From NCBI GenBank assembly GCA_018432925.1, contig JAHDSC010000004.1, positions 1-32,010 on the forward strand: a stretch of 32,010 bases of DNA, in the 5' to 3' direction. The DNA comes from Desulfobacterales bacterium. Its GTDB lineage: Bacteria; Desulfobacterota; Desulfobacteria; Desulfobacterales; JAHDSC01. A program made the translations under genes and the position numbers. Positions 24,487 through 32,010 of the stretch are shown here, piece after piece. The notes beneath the pieces were generated by a model. That model did no database searches, was not told the DNA's origin, and saw only the letters and a program-made list of their open reading frames with translations. Numbering within the stretch: position 1 is the first letter of the stretch; each line of letters begins with the position of its first letter.

Positions 24487-27053
24487 TCCGTGTGATAAGG
24501 CATGATTTCAAGAGATCGGCCATCGGTTGACATCCGGATCGCTCCCTCTCCGGGGGTTTGGAAGATCCGGTATCCGCGGCTTTGATATCTTTCCAAAACA
24601 GACGGATGGGGGAATCCAAATCGGTTCCCCCATCCGGATGATATGATTACGACTTCGGGAACGATCTGGTCCAAAAACAGAGGCGAACTTGATGTCCGGC
24701 TGCCGTGATGAGGTGAAATCAAGACGGTGCTTTTCAATTTGCCCCCCGCAATGGCCGAAAGTTCCCTTTCCGCCCTTTCCATAATATCTCCCGGAAACAA
24801 AAAAGATTTTGATCCGAATGCGACTCGGATAACAAGCGAATTATTATTTTCATTTCTCCATTTCTCTTTTTGCCTTCGGTCCATGAAGTCAGCGGGAGGG
24901 TATAAAACCTCCATCCGCACACCGTTGAGATCATGAACACCAACAATGTTTTTGAGTATGGGCATGTCAATTTGATTTTCGGTAATAATTTCGAGGAAGT
25001 TTCGATAGCTCTTGGTATCCGCTCCTTCATGGTTAGTCCAGATCCTTTTCACATTGAAATGTCTGGCAATGTATAAGAGTCCGTTTAAATGATCCGCGTT
25101 TGCATGGGAAAGAATAAGGGTATCAACCGTTTTAATTTTTTTTCGCCATAAAAAAGGAGCAATTACCCTGGCTCCGACATCAAAAGTGGAATTGTCTGAA
25201 AATCCTCCTCCATCGACAAGAAAGCAGCACCCACCCGGCAATTCCAGAAGGGCTGCACTTCCCTGCCCCACGTCAATAACCGTTGCCCTTAGATTCTTGT
25301 GCCAGAACCGCTGATTCATCCAGTAAAAAATATCCGCCGCTCCGGCAAAAATAAGGAACGCAACCATAATTTTTGCCAACTTTCGCCTGAATTCGATCAG
25401 ACATTGTTTTTGTCCTCCGGGTATTTCCATCCTGGAATTTTTCAGGTTCAAAATCGCCCAGACCAACGCATAAAAACCTGCGATCTCAAAACAGGTAGGC
25501 GTTACCGTTCGTAAAGACGTAAAACCAAAGTCGGCCACAAAACACAAGATATCGATCGTTTTCGATAATATGAATGCGCTTGTCTGGATAAACCACGATG
25601 CTGCCGGAATGCTAAATGGATATAAGAATACGGATAAAAGGCTCATAGGAACGACAATAAAACCGACAAGGGGAACCATCAGAAAGTTTGCCGCAAGCCC
25701 GATCGTCGATGTCTGGTTGAAATAAAACAGAGTGAGAGGAAAAGTCCCTAAAATAGCAAATATGGACACCCATAAGAAGGAAATCATTCTTTGATGAACG
25801 CGAAAACCCCCATCTTGTTTCATCCGAGGTTCCCGGTTCACTTTTGACAGACCATACAGGATGGAAAGGACGGCAGCGAAAGAAAGCTGAAAGGAAATTG
25901 AAAATAAAGAAGGCGGATCGACAATCAGAATCACCAATGCCGCGACCGCAAGGGTATTCATCAGGTCGTTTTCCCTTTCCAACAAAAACGTGGAAAGAAA
26001 AACCGTTACCATAATCACGGCCCTCTGAGTTGATGGCGACATTCCGGCGAGCAGGCCGTAGATAAGTACCGGAAACAACGATAAAATAGCCGCTCCCTTT
26101 CGAGTCCATGCATTTCGCAGAAACGGTTTTATATGAGAAAGTATCCATGAAAAAAAGGCAAATGAAACCGTCGCAATAATGCCGATGTGCAGTCCGGAGA
26201 TGGCAAGAAGATGCCCGACGCCGGTTCTGTTGAACGCTTCTTTCAAACGGGGAGAAATTCCGTTTCGATCTCCGATGATAAGTGCTTTCAATAAACCCTG
26301 TTCATGCCCCGTCACGGTTTTTTCTATGAAACCGGAAACATTCAGACGAGCATCCTCAACAACTGCATAACCGGTTTTCCTCCCGGAAAGGTTTTCCAGA
26401 AGGTTAATTCTTTCTTCCGGCACATATGCAGTCACCCAAATCCCCTGAAAAGCCATATGCCTCTGATAATTAAATCCGCCGGGATTCTTGAAATTTCGAA
26501 TCGTTCGGAGCCGGCTGAAAAAGGAAATCCGGTTTCCGATGGAAAACTGCTTCTCTGTCACCGGAACGGTCACCCGAATCTTTCCGGCCACGGAAAATGG
26601 TTCTCCGGTTTTTTTTGCGAGAGTTTCCGCGCGCAGAACGAATCTTGTTCTGTTCTCGGTTTTTATGGGAAGGCTGTCGATAATGCCGACAATTTTCCAA
26701 GGATGGGTATCCGCAAAATGAATCACATGATTGGGAGGAAACTTCGGATCAACATACGGCTGTATGCAAAGGTAACCCAGACCAAAAAAAAGAAGAAGCG
26801 GTGGAATTGAATGCATGAACCCGAAACGGGCGATGGTGTGTAGCACAAGCGGAACAAAACCCGGGCGAAAAGATTTGCTGGAAGAATTCCCGGCTGCTTC
26901 CGCCGGTTTTATGGAATTCAGAATGAGGCAGGCACAACAAAAAACAAACCCGTATGCCCATTTCCCATGCCCCGGAAGTCGGGAGCCGAAAACGATACCC
27001 AAAATCATGGATATCAGCAAGGGAATCACAGGTCGAAAATAAATTTTAGCCAT
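24483..27053 (-). CDS. comEC: ComEC/Rec2-family DNA uptake channel
   Basis: An 856-residue inner-membrane protein with the three-part ComEC layout. An N-terminal DUF4131 segment with membrane helices and the [12 protein letters not shown] region comes first. The competence domain follows, with [15 protein letters not shown] and [15 protein letters not shown]-terminal metallo-beta-lactamase-like domain ends the protein, with [28 protein letters not shown] and ISPHHGSR. ComEC transports single-stranded DNA in natural transformation, and the C-terminal nuclease-like domain may degrade the other strand. Other competence genes are not present in this window. It lies 89 bases downstream of murA and overlaps the end of the chemoreceptor gene by four bases, convergent. 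The start is near AAAGGG that is unusually close. Confidence 0.88.
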   Translation of the reverse strand: MAKIYFRPVIPLLISMILGIVFGSRLPGHGKWAYGFVFCCACLILNSIKPAEAAGNSSSKSFRPGFVPLVLHTIARFGFMHSIPPLLLFFGLGYLCIQPYVDPKFPPNHVIHFADTHPWKIVGIIDSLPIKTENRTRFVLRAETLAKKTGEPFSVAGKIRVTVPVTEKQFSIGNRISFFSRLRTIRNFKNPGGFNYQRHMAFQGIWVTAYVPEERINLLENLSGRKTGYAVVEDARLNVSGFIEKTVTGHEQGLLKALIIGDRNGISPRLKEAFNRTGVGHLLAISGLHIGIIATVSFAFFSWILSHIKPFLRNAWTRKGAAILSLFPVLIYGLLAGMSPSTQRAVIMVTVFLSTFLLERENDLMNTLAVAALVILIVDPPSLFSISFQLSFAAVLSILYGLSKVNREPRMKQDGGFRVHQRMISFLWVSIFAILGTFPLTLFYFNQTSTIGLAANFLMVPLVGFIVVPMSLLSVFLYPFSIPAASWFIQTSAFILSKTIDILCFVADFGFTSLRTVTPTCFEIAGFYALVWAILNLKNSRMEIPGGQKQCLIEFRRKLAKIMVAFLIFAGAADIFYWMNQRFWHKNLRATVIDVGQGSAALLELPGGCCFLVDGGGFSDNSTFDVGARVIAPFLWRKKIKTVDTLILSHANADHLNGLLYIARHFNVKRIWTNHEGADTKSYRNFLEIITENQIDMPILKNIVGVHDLNGVRMEVLYPPADFMDRRQKEKWRNENNNSLVIRVAFGSKSFLFPGDIMERAERELSAIAGGKLKSTVLISPHHGSRTSSSPLFLDQIVPEVVIISSGWGNRFGFPHPSVLERYQSRGYRIFQTPGEGAIRMSTDGRSLEIMPYHTD

Positions 27054-27142
27054 CCCTTTGATAAACCAATTCCATCTTCAAAGGCGAAGACCTTCGTCTT
27101 GTTACTGATGATGTGCTCCCGATTTCAGTCGGAGGATTTCCG

Positions 27143-28396
27143 TTATTCTTTTACTCTTCGGATCGCTGCTCCCAGTCGTTCGAACTTTTTCTCGATGGCT
27201 TCATAACCACGATCCAAATGATAGACGCGGTTGATTTCCGTTTTGCCATGTGCGACCAGACCTGCCAGTATCAGGGAAGCGCTGGCCCGGAGATCCGTTG
27301 CCATTACCGGCGCCCCTGAAAGCGATGAAACGCCCCGGATCCTTGCGGAATTGCCGGATATCGAAATGTGCGCTCCCATTCTCTTGAGTTCACTAACATG
27401 GATAAACCGGTTTTCAAAGATGGTTTCCGTAATCATGCTCACGCCTTTTGCAACAGACATCAGAACCATGAATTGCGCCTGCATATCGGTCGGAAATCCC
27501 GGATATGGTAACGTCTTGATATTTACGCTATCAATCCTGTCTGTTCCGATCACTCGTAAACGCGTGCCGTCCACAAGGATCTTTGCCCCGGTCAAAGCCA
27601 ATTTTTGAATAACCGCTTCCAGGTGATCCGGATCACAGCCTAAAAGAGTAATATCTCCTTTGTTCAGAGCGGAGGCAACCATAAAAGTGCCGGCTTCGAT
27701 ACGATCCGGGATAATGGAAACCGATGTCGGCTGAAGCACGGATACTCCCTTTATTGTAATTACTTCGCTTCCGGCCCCCATGATATCGGCTCCCATTTTC
27801 GTTAAAACCTCTGCAAGTGCGACAATTTCGGGCTCCCGGGCTGAATTATGAAGGACAGTGACTCCTTTAGCCAAAACGGCCGCCATCATGAGATTTTCGG
27901 TTCCGGTAACGGTAGGAGTATCGAAAAATATCTCTTCTCCTTGCAGATAATCAGCGGAAACATCCACATAACCGTGAGATAATTTTATCGTAGCCCCCAT
28001 CCGTTCAAGGCCCTTCAGGTGCAGATCAATCGGACGGGCTCCGATAGCGCATCCACCCGGCAGAGAAACTCTTGCCTTTTTTAGCCGTGCAACCAGAGGG
28101 CCGAGAACCAGAATAGAAGCCCTCATTTTTCGTACCAGCTCATACGGCGCCTCGTGATTACATAGCCCGCTGGAATCGATCCGAATCAAATCTCCCTCTG
28201 TTTCCACCCTCGCGCCGAGGTGGGAAAGTAAAAGCTTTATGCTCTGTATGTCATTCAGGGCCGGAACATTGGAATAGCTGTTCCATCCATCCGCAAGAAG
28301 TGAAGATACAAGGATCGGAAGAGCCGCATTTTTAGAACCGCTTATGTTAACATCTCCTTTGAGTGGATGGCATCCTTCAATAACAATTTTATCCAT
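27143..28396 (-). CDS. murA: UDP-N-acetylglucosamine 1-carboxyvinyltransferase
   Basis: A 417-residue cytoplasmic enzyme that transfers enolpyruvate from phosphoenolpyruvate to UDP-GlcNAc, the first committed step of peptidoglycan synthesis. The [10 protein letters not shown] motif (Lys22) and the catalytic loop [20 protein letters not shown] with Cys116 are intact. The cysteine is the fosfomycin target and so predicts sensitivity. The conserved [14 protein letters not shown] segment supplies the catalytic aspartate. AAAGAGG precedes the ATG by five bases. The leader contains a GC hairpin with an eight-U tail, only 13 bases upstream of the ribosome site, so transcription may be attenuated or may need its own close promoter. 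Confidence 0.95.
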   Translation of the reverse strand: MDKIVIEGCHPLKGDVNISGSKNAALPILVSSLLADGWNSYSNVPALNDIQSIKLLLSHLGARVETEGDLIRIDSSGLCNHEAPYELVRKMRASILVLGPLVARLKKARVSLPGGCAIGARPIDLHLKGLERMGATIKLSHGYVDVSADYLQGEEIFFDTPTVTGTENLMMAAVLAKGVTVLHNSAREPEIVALAEVLTKMGADIMGAGSEVITIKGVSVLQPTSVSIIPDRIEAGTFMVASALNKGDITLLGCDPDHLEAVIQKLALTGAKILVDGTRLRVIGTDRIDSVNIKTLPYPGFPTDMQAQFMVLMSVAKGVSMITETIFENRFIHVSELKRMGAHISISGNSARIRGVSSLSGAPVMATDLRASASLILAGLVAHGKTEINRVYHLDRGYEAIEKKFERLGAAIRRVKE

Positions 28397-28408
28397 TGAA
28401 ACCTCTTT

Positions 28409-28435
28409 AAAAAAAACGCCGAACCGGGTGCGGCG
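28409..28435 (-). terminator. second terminator or attenuator before murA
   Basis: CGCCG (28431-28435 read on the minus strand) pairs with CGGCG (28417-28421) around a nine-base loop and is followed by eight U (28409-28416). It lies directly ahead of the murA ribosome site. It may catch read-through from the Qrc-like operon or act as an attenuator. Confidence 0.6.
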
Positions 28436-28473
28436 AACCTTGATGAATCCGTGAAAGAGTCAAAACCGGAATA

Positions 28474-28516
28474 AAAAAGCGCTCTCTCATACCTTAGAAT
28501 GAGAAAAGCGCTTTTT
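28474..28516 (-). terminator. strong terminator of the Qrc-like operon
   Basis: AAAAAGCGCT (28474-28483) and AGCGCTTTTT (28507-28516) form a ten-base outer stem. CTCAT and ATGAG extend it inside with a small internal loop. A-T tracts on both flanks make it potentially bidirectional. It begins 28 bases after the stop of the 52-residue protein gene. Confidence 0.82.
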
Positions 28517-28543
28517 GTTGTCTAAGAGACAAGCGGATTACGA

Positions 28544-28702
28544 TTAATCGTGATGGCCGCCTTTACCCTCGAGGGTATCGAGAACCGCCTTACCGATGCA
28601 ATAGGTCATGCCAAGGCCGATAATTCCGAGTGCATACCATAGTCCTCCGTGAAATACCATATGCCCTGCATCCCACACCCATTCGAATGAAAAAGGAAAC
28701 AT
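28544..28702 (-). CDS. small membrane protein of the Qrc-like operon (52 aa)
   Basis: A 52-residue protein starting MFPFSFEWVWDAGHMVFHGG, with a single hydrophobic helix at about residues 15-40 and a charged tail ending in GKGGHHD. A very strong ribosome site (AGGAGG seven bases before ATG) and its position, 30 bases after the NrfD-type gene and before the operon terminator, show that it is a real gene and likely a subunit or assembly factor of the complex. It is shorter than usual annotation limits. I do not recognise a named family. Aromatic and histidine residues near the membrane edge (H14, H18, W22) might contact a quinone or haem, but that is speculative. Confidence 0.8.
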   Translation of the reverse strand: MFPFSFEWVWDAGHMVFHGGLWYALGIIGLGMTYCIGKAVLDTLEGKGGHHD

Positions 28703-28732
28703 ATCTGATCCTCCTAAAACCGGATTTTTGGT

Positions 28733-29965
28733 CTACGGGTTCAATTCCTGTTCCTGCGGAAATATCGGCAAATATCGATGTGACAGCATGATCAGGATAA
28801 TGCCGTAAGCCACTGGAAGAATCGTTGTCGCAACTTCCTGCCAGCTTGGCAGGTACATCGGCCAAGTTTCAAACGGCAGAACCGGTACCGCCATAACCTG
28901 AAGCACCATAACCCAGCGGTTCACCGAAACTCCGATCACGGCCAGGATCACGGCTGTCCAAAGAGCAAAAGAGCTGCTGCGCCCCTTTTGGGTTATCAGA
29001 ATACCCGCGGGAACAATACCGCCCAGAACGATCTCCAAAAAAAGAATCCATATACCGTAAAAAGGATTATTGGAATAAAATTCCATCAACGTGAAACCCA
29101 TGGATGGCGCGGTAACAACAGCCCAGTACCAGGTATCGATGATCTTTGCAATGATATAGGTGGCAAGCATCCATCCGGAAATCTTGGCCAACAGATCGAT
29201 CACATTGTCCTTGACAAGCTTCTTTCCCGTGATGACTTCCGTAATTTTGGTGATAAGAATCGTGAAACAAGGTCCGCAGGCTGCGGCTGACCAAGTGAAA
29301 AGAAAAAATGTCCACGGCCAGACCAAAACCCCTTCTCTGTATCCGAAAGGACGTCCGAACAGTACACCGGCCACGCCGCCCAGCGAGCCCTGATGAAAAA
29401 AAGACAAAAACGCGCCGGTCGCGGCAAAAACCGCCATAATTTCGTGCATATTGTGCCCGAGATTATGAAAAAACGGAACCTTGTCGATCTGGCGGTTTTC
29501 AAGAACAAGAGGGATATATTCAATGGTAAGAACCCCGAAGTAGCAGGAAAGGCAAAAAGCAACTTCGGTCAACATGGAATGAACATTCGCATGCCAAAAG
29601 ATATGCCATGCCCTTAACGGCTGGCCCACATCGATAGCCAGAATAAGAAGCGCTGAGCTGTAACAGATGAAACCGATTAAAACCGCATAGTTGATAATAT
29701 TTTTCAGCTCGTCCTTACCGACGATATATCTCAAAAAACCTGTAAAAAAAGCTCCGCCGCCCAGTGCGATTACCGCAAGGTCCGCCCAGATCCACAATGC
29801 AAATCCGTAGGAGTCATTCATGTTTGTCTGGTTAAGGCCCTTAAACCAGCACAGGAACATGGCGTAAACACCCCACAACAATACCACACCGACAATGCCG
29901 ATCCACAAGGAGAATTGCCCCAACGGACAACGTTTAACTCCCCTGGGTATTAATTCAGAATCCAT
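28733..29965 (-). CDS. NrfD-type quinone-interacting membrane subunit (QrcD-like)
   Basis: A 410-residue inner-membrane protein with about ten hydrophobic helices and the NrfD/PsrC pattern, including FALWIWADLAVIALGGGAFFTG and LAIDVGQPLRAWHIFWHANVHSM. It would exchange electrons or protons with the menaquinone pool. The gene order, molybdopterin-family protein, four-cluster ferredoxin and then this protein, matches qrcB-qrcC-qrcD of sulfate reducers, where Qrc reduces menaquinone with electrons from periplasmic cytochrome c3. A polysulfide-reductase-like complex is the alternative. AGGAG lies ten bases before ATG. It is 71 bases downstream of the ferredoxin gene, with a hairpin in between. 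Confidence 0.85.
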   Translation of the reverse strand: MDSELIPRGVKRCPLGQFSLWIGIVGVVLLWGVYAMFLCWFKGLNQTNMNDSYGFALWIWADLAVIALGGGAFFTGFLRYIVGKDELKNIINYAVLIGFICYSSALLILAIDVGQPLRAWHIFWHANVHSMLTEVAFCLSCYFGVLTIEYIPLVLENRQIDKVPFFHNLGHNMHEIMAVFAATGAFLSFFHQGSLGGVAGVLFGRPFGYREGVLVWPWTFFLFTWSAAACGPCFTILITKITEVITGKKLVKDNVIDLLAKISGWMLATYIIAKIIDTWYWAVVTAPSMGFTLMEFYSNNPFYGIWILFLEIVLGGIVPAGILITQKGRSSSFALWTAVILAVIGVSVNRWVMVLQVMAVPVLPFETWPMYLPSWQEVATTILPVAYGIILIMLSHRYLPIFPQEQELNP

Positions 29966-30006
29966 AAGTTATGTACTCCTCGATGTGTGAAGTTTCCGTT
30001 ATCAAC

Positions 30007-30028
30007 AGCCGGATTTTTCAGCCCGGCT
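30007..30028 (-). repeat. intercistronic hairpin in the Qrc-like operon
   Basis: AGCCGG and CCGGCT form a six-base stem around a ten-base loop between the ferredoxin and NrfD-type genes. It lacks a U-run, so it may set relative transcript stability rather than terminate. Confidence 0.3.
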
Positions 30029-30036
30029 CCTAGCTC

Positions 30037-30822
30037 CTAAACCTTTTGTTCCTTGAATTCATGCTCAAGGTAGTTATCTCCAGCCCGCCTTACCCATTCT
30101 CGGCTCGAGATATAATAAACCTTGGGGTTGGTCCCCAATTTTTCAAGTAAGCGAAAAGCGTTGGGGCTTTTTTTCAATTTGTATACGGCGTGCTTGGGGT
30201 TGTTCAAATCACCGAATGTGATGGCCCCAGCGGGACAAGCCTGAGTACATGCCGTCTGGTATTCCTCTTCTTCAAGCTCTCGTCTCCCTTCCGCATGGGC
30301 TTTCTCCGACGCTACCTGGTATCTTGGAAAACAGAAGCTGCATTTTTCCACAACCCCCCTCATGCGGACGGAAACATTCGGGTTCAGATACTGTTTCATC
30401 CCTTCGGGCCAAACCGGATCCCACCAATTGAAATATCGAGCATGATAGGGACAGGCGGCCATACAATACCGGCATCCGAAACACCGGGTATAAATTTGGC
30501 TGACAATCCCGGTCTCCCAGTCATAATCCGTTACCGTCGCCGGGCATACGGATACGCATGGTGAATGCCCATGATGCCCCTCACAATGCATGCATGGCCT
30601 TGGAAGGTAGCATATATCAGTTTCCGGAAAAGGTTTGCCGTTCGTCAGCCTGTAGATACGCAACCATGTAAGACTCAACAGTTTGTCTGTCTCATCTTCT
30701 CTGAACGGTACGTTATTTTCAGCCATGCAGGCCACCATGCAGGCCCCGCATCCGGTACACTTATCCAGATCAATGACCATTCCATACCTTCTGGTTTTTT
30801 TGTGCTTATGTTCTTCTTTCAT
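30037..30822 (-). CDS. four-cluster ferredoxin subunit (QrcC-like)
   Basis: A 261-residue iron-sulfur protein without a signal peptide. Sixteen cysteines fall in four groups: CTGCGACMVAC (22-32), C-MHC...C...C (77-93), CFGCRYCMAAC (114-124), and CSFC (161-164) with CTQAC near 190. This is the DMSO-reductase-type electron-transfer subunit. In Qrc the equivalent, QrcC, passes electrons between the large subunit and the NrfD-type protein. Its stop is 71 bases before the NrfD-type gene, and its start lies 18 bases after the large-subunit stop. Periplasmic location would rely on a partner's export signal, as is known for such complexes. Confidence 0.9.
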   Translation of the reverse strand: MKEEHKHKKTRRYGMVIDLDKCTGCGACMVACMAENNVPFREDETDKLLSLTWLRIYRLTNGKPFPETDICYLPRPCMHCEGHHGHSPCVSVCPATVTDYDWETGIVSQIYTRCFGCRYCMAACPYHARYFNWWDPVWPEGMKQYLNPNVSVRMRGVVEKCSFCFPRYQVASEKAHAEGRRELEEEEYQTACTQACPAGAITFGDLNNPKHAVYKLKKSPNAFRLLEKLGTNPKVYYISSREWVRRAGDNYLEHEFKEQKV

Positions 30823-30840
30823 CAGAACCTCATACTTATG

Positions 30841-32010
30841 TTAGGCTATCGTCAGCTTTGCCCTGATTCCCCATGCGGCATTAAAACCGGAAACCGGGTC
30901 TTCCACCGAACCGATGAATTCATTAAAATTCAAACCCTTATCTGCCAGGTACCCGTCGTAGGCGGTATGACCCAGTCCCCTGGGAATGGCCACCAAGCCG
31001 GGCATAATTCCGTCAAAAAGGTGTACCTTCACCTTGGCGGTCCCCACAGGCGTCGTCAAATTGGCATATCGCCCATGAGAGATTCCAAGGCTTTTGGCCG
31101 TTTCCGGATTAACCTCAACCAGAATATCCTTATTTTTAAGAACCGTATCCTCGACCGCCTTCATCGTGAACGGAGGATCTCCAATAAAACCGGCGGCAAG
31201 TCTCATGGAATCATAGGGCATGAGAACGAGCGGAAAAGACGCCGCATCGCCTTCGAGTGCACCCGGATTGAATCCATAAAGTTTATCGATATCCGATGCT
31301 TCGCTCCCACCGAAATTGGCGGAAACAAATTCGAATTTCTTCGAAGGCGTTTCGAAAGCATTTTCCCAGCCGGGGGCTTTGAAATTCGGATCCGTCCAGA
31401 ACCCCTTTTCAACCAAGCCGGCCCATTTATCACCCATTGTTTCTTTGAGACATGATTCGTAACTGTTCCATGGAAAAGACTTGGCCACGCTGCCACCCAA
31501 TGCTTTGGCCATGAGGAGGATGACATCGCCGAGATGTTTTGTTTCGAACCGGGGTTTTATAACCGGGCGTACCAGACCAATAATCGGTTTTACCAATCCC
31601 ACGGGAAGGGGCACATCTTCATACCGTTCAAGATAGACATGGTTGGGCAGGATCAGGTCGGCATTTTTTGCCGTTTCATCCATGTAAGAAGAGAAACTGA
31701 CGACAAACGGTATCTTATCAAATGCCTCTTTTACAGCGTTGCTGCCGGGCAGGGAATAGAGAGGATTGGCATCTGTTACAAAAAGGGCCTGAATCGGATA
31801 TTCTTTTCCGGAGTTGATTGCATCGGGAACCCGGTTCAGCAAAAATCGGCTATACGGATACTTTTCGGTCCCTGCGCCGTCAATGCGATTCTTCTGCATT
31901 CCGTTTGCAGCAGCGGCGTCCATCTCCGCTTCGGGCCAGCTGACATATCCGACTTCAGGAAGCGCCCAAACCCCCCCTTGTCGATTGATATTTCCCGCAA
32001 GTGCATTCAA
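30841..32010 (-). CDS. molybdopterin-oxidoreductase-family large subunit, C-terminal part (QrcB-like)
   Basis: The frame runs off the right edge, so only the last 389 residues are present. They include QALFVTDANPLYSLPGS and DLILPNHVYLERYED, typical of the dimethylsulfoxide reductase superfamily domain IV boundary, and a C-terminal domain with NPETAKSLGISHGRY and VAIPRGLGHTAYDGY. In Qrc, this subunit, QrcB, has the fold but reportedly lacks the molybdenum cofactor. The cofactor-binding part lies outside the window, so that cannot be checked here. It is the upstream gene of the operon, followed after 18 bases by the ferredoxin gene. A true polysulfide or arsenate-type reductase is the alternative. 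Confidence 0.85.
   Translation of the reverse strand: MNALAGNINRQGGVWALPEVGYVSWPEAEMDAAAANGMQKNRIDGAGTEKYPYSRFLLNRVPDAINSGKEYPIQALFVTDANPLYSLPGSNAVKEAFDKIPFVVSFSSYMDETAKNADLILPNHVYLERYEDVPLPVGLVKPIIGLVRPVIKPRFETKHLGDVILLMAKALGGSVAKSFPWNSYESCLKETMGDKWAGLVEKGFWTDPNFKAPGWENAFETPSKKFEFVSANFGGSEASDIDKLYGFNPGALEGDAASFPLVLMPYDSMRLAAGFIGDPPFTMKAVEDTVLKNKDILVEVNPETAKSLGISHGRYANLTTPVGTAKVKVHLFDGIMPGLVAIPRGLGHTAYDGYLADKGLNFNEFIGSVEDPVSGFNAAWGIRAKLTIA

Noticed and set aside
25612..26148. Minus-strand frame of 178 residues inside comEC
   Set aside because: Same-strand shifted frame of a well-conserved membrane gene. Its composition has no independent motif and the comEC frame is unbroken.
28590..28865. 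Minus-strand 91-residue frame over the end of the NrfD-type gene
   Set aside because: It overlaps the NrfD-type gene and the 52-residue gene in another frame, and lacks a ribosome site.

Overview
The window looks like a chromosomal segment from an anaerobic, menaquinone-dependent bacterium of the Desulfobacterota (sulfate-reducer type), of moderate GC. The main reasons are a Qrc-like quinone reductase operon (molybdopterin-family subunit, four-cluster ferredoxin subunit, NrfD-type membrane subunit), a complete futalosine menaquinone pathway, several c-type haem proteins, a periplasmic rhodanese with YeeE/YedE sulfur transporters, and small families such as DUF6485. The taxonomy is an inference from gene content. 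No marker such as rRNA is present. I see no tRNA, CRISPR array, insertion sequence or phage gene.

Layout. (1) 73-3115, plus strand: a doubtful small membrane protein, then a tightly packed sulfur module of exported double-rhodanese, two YeeE/YedE half-transporters and a putative lipoprotein. (2) 3808-8287, minus strand: mqnE-mqnA-mqnC-mqnD-mqnB, mostly overlapping, covering the futalosine route from chorismate to dihydroxynaphthoate. (3) 8477-13878, minus strand: a dihaem cytochrome c peroxidase-like protein, an Rnk/GreA-C-terminal protein, a DUF2179 membrane protein, a membrane-anchored metallophosphoesterase and an endonuclease III-like glycosylase. (4) 13879-15777: a possible small RNA, a cysteine-rich DUF6485 protein and a small acidic protein on the plus strand, the two proteins having good sigma-70 promoters, and opposite them an internally duplicated four-cysteine protein. 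(5) 15992-20736, minus strand: tandem ACT protein, PaaK-like ligase with an altered P-loop, an acyl-CoA synthetase and a TIGR02757 protein. (6) 21092-24486: a PilZ protein, a convergent methyltransferase, and a two-gene unit of tetrahaem cytochrome c plus a chemoreceptor whose periplasmic domain carries a CxxCH haem-c site. (7) 24483-28396, minus strand: comEC and murA. (8) 28544-32010, minus strand: the Qrc-like operon, running off the right edge and ending in an unlisted 52-residue membrane protein and a strong terminator.

How the parts fit. The mqn genes make menaquinone. A Qrc-type complex would reduce menaquinone with electrons from periplasmic cytochromes. The haem chemoreceptor, tetrahaem cytochrome and peroxidase-like protein point to redox sensing and handling in the periplasm, and the rhodanese/YeeE module to thiosulfate or sulfane-sulfur traffic. 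The most promising less-described items are the 52-residue Qrc-associated protein, the CQLG-repeat protein at 15340-15777, the haem-chemoreceptor/cytochrome pair, the two-hairpin RNA candidate near 14042-14140 and the P-loop-altered PaaK/ACT pair.
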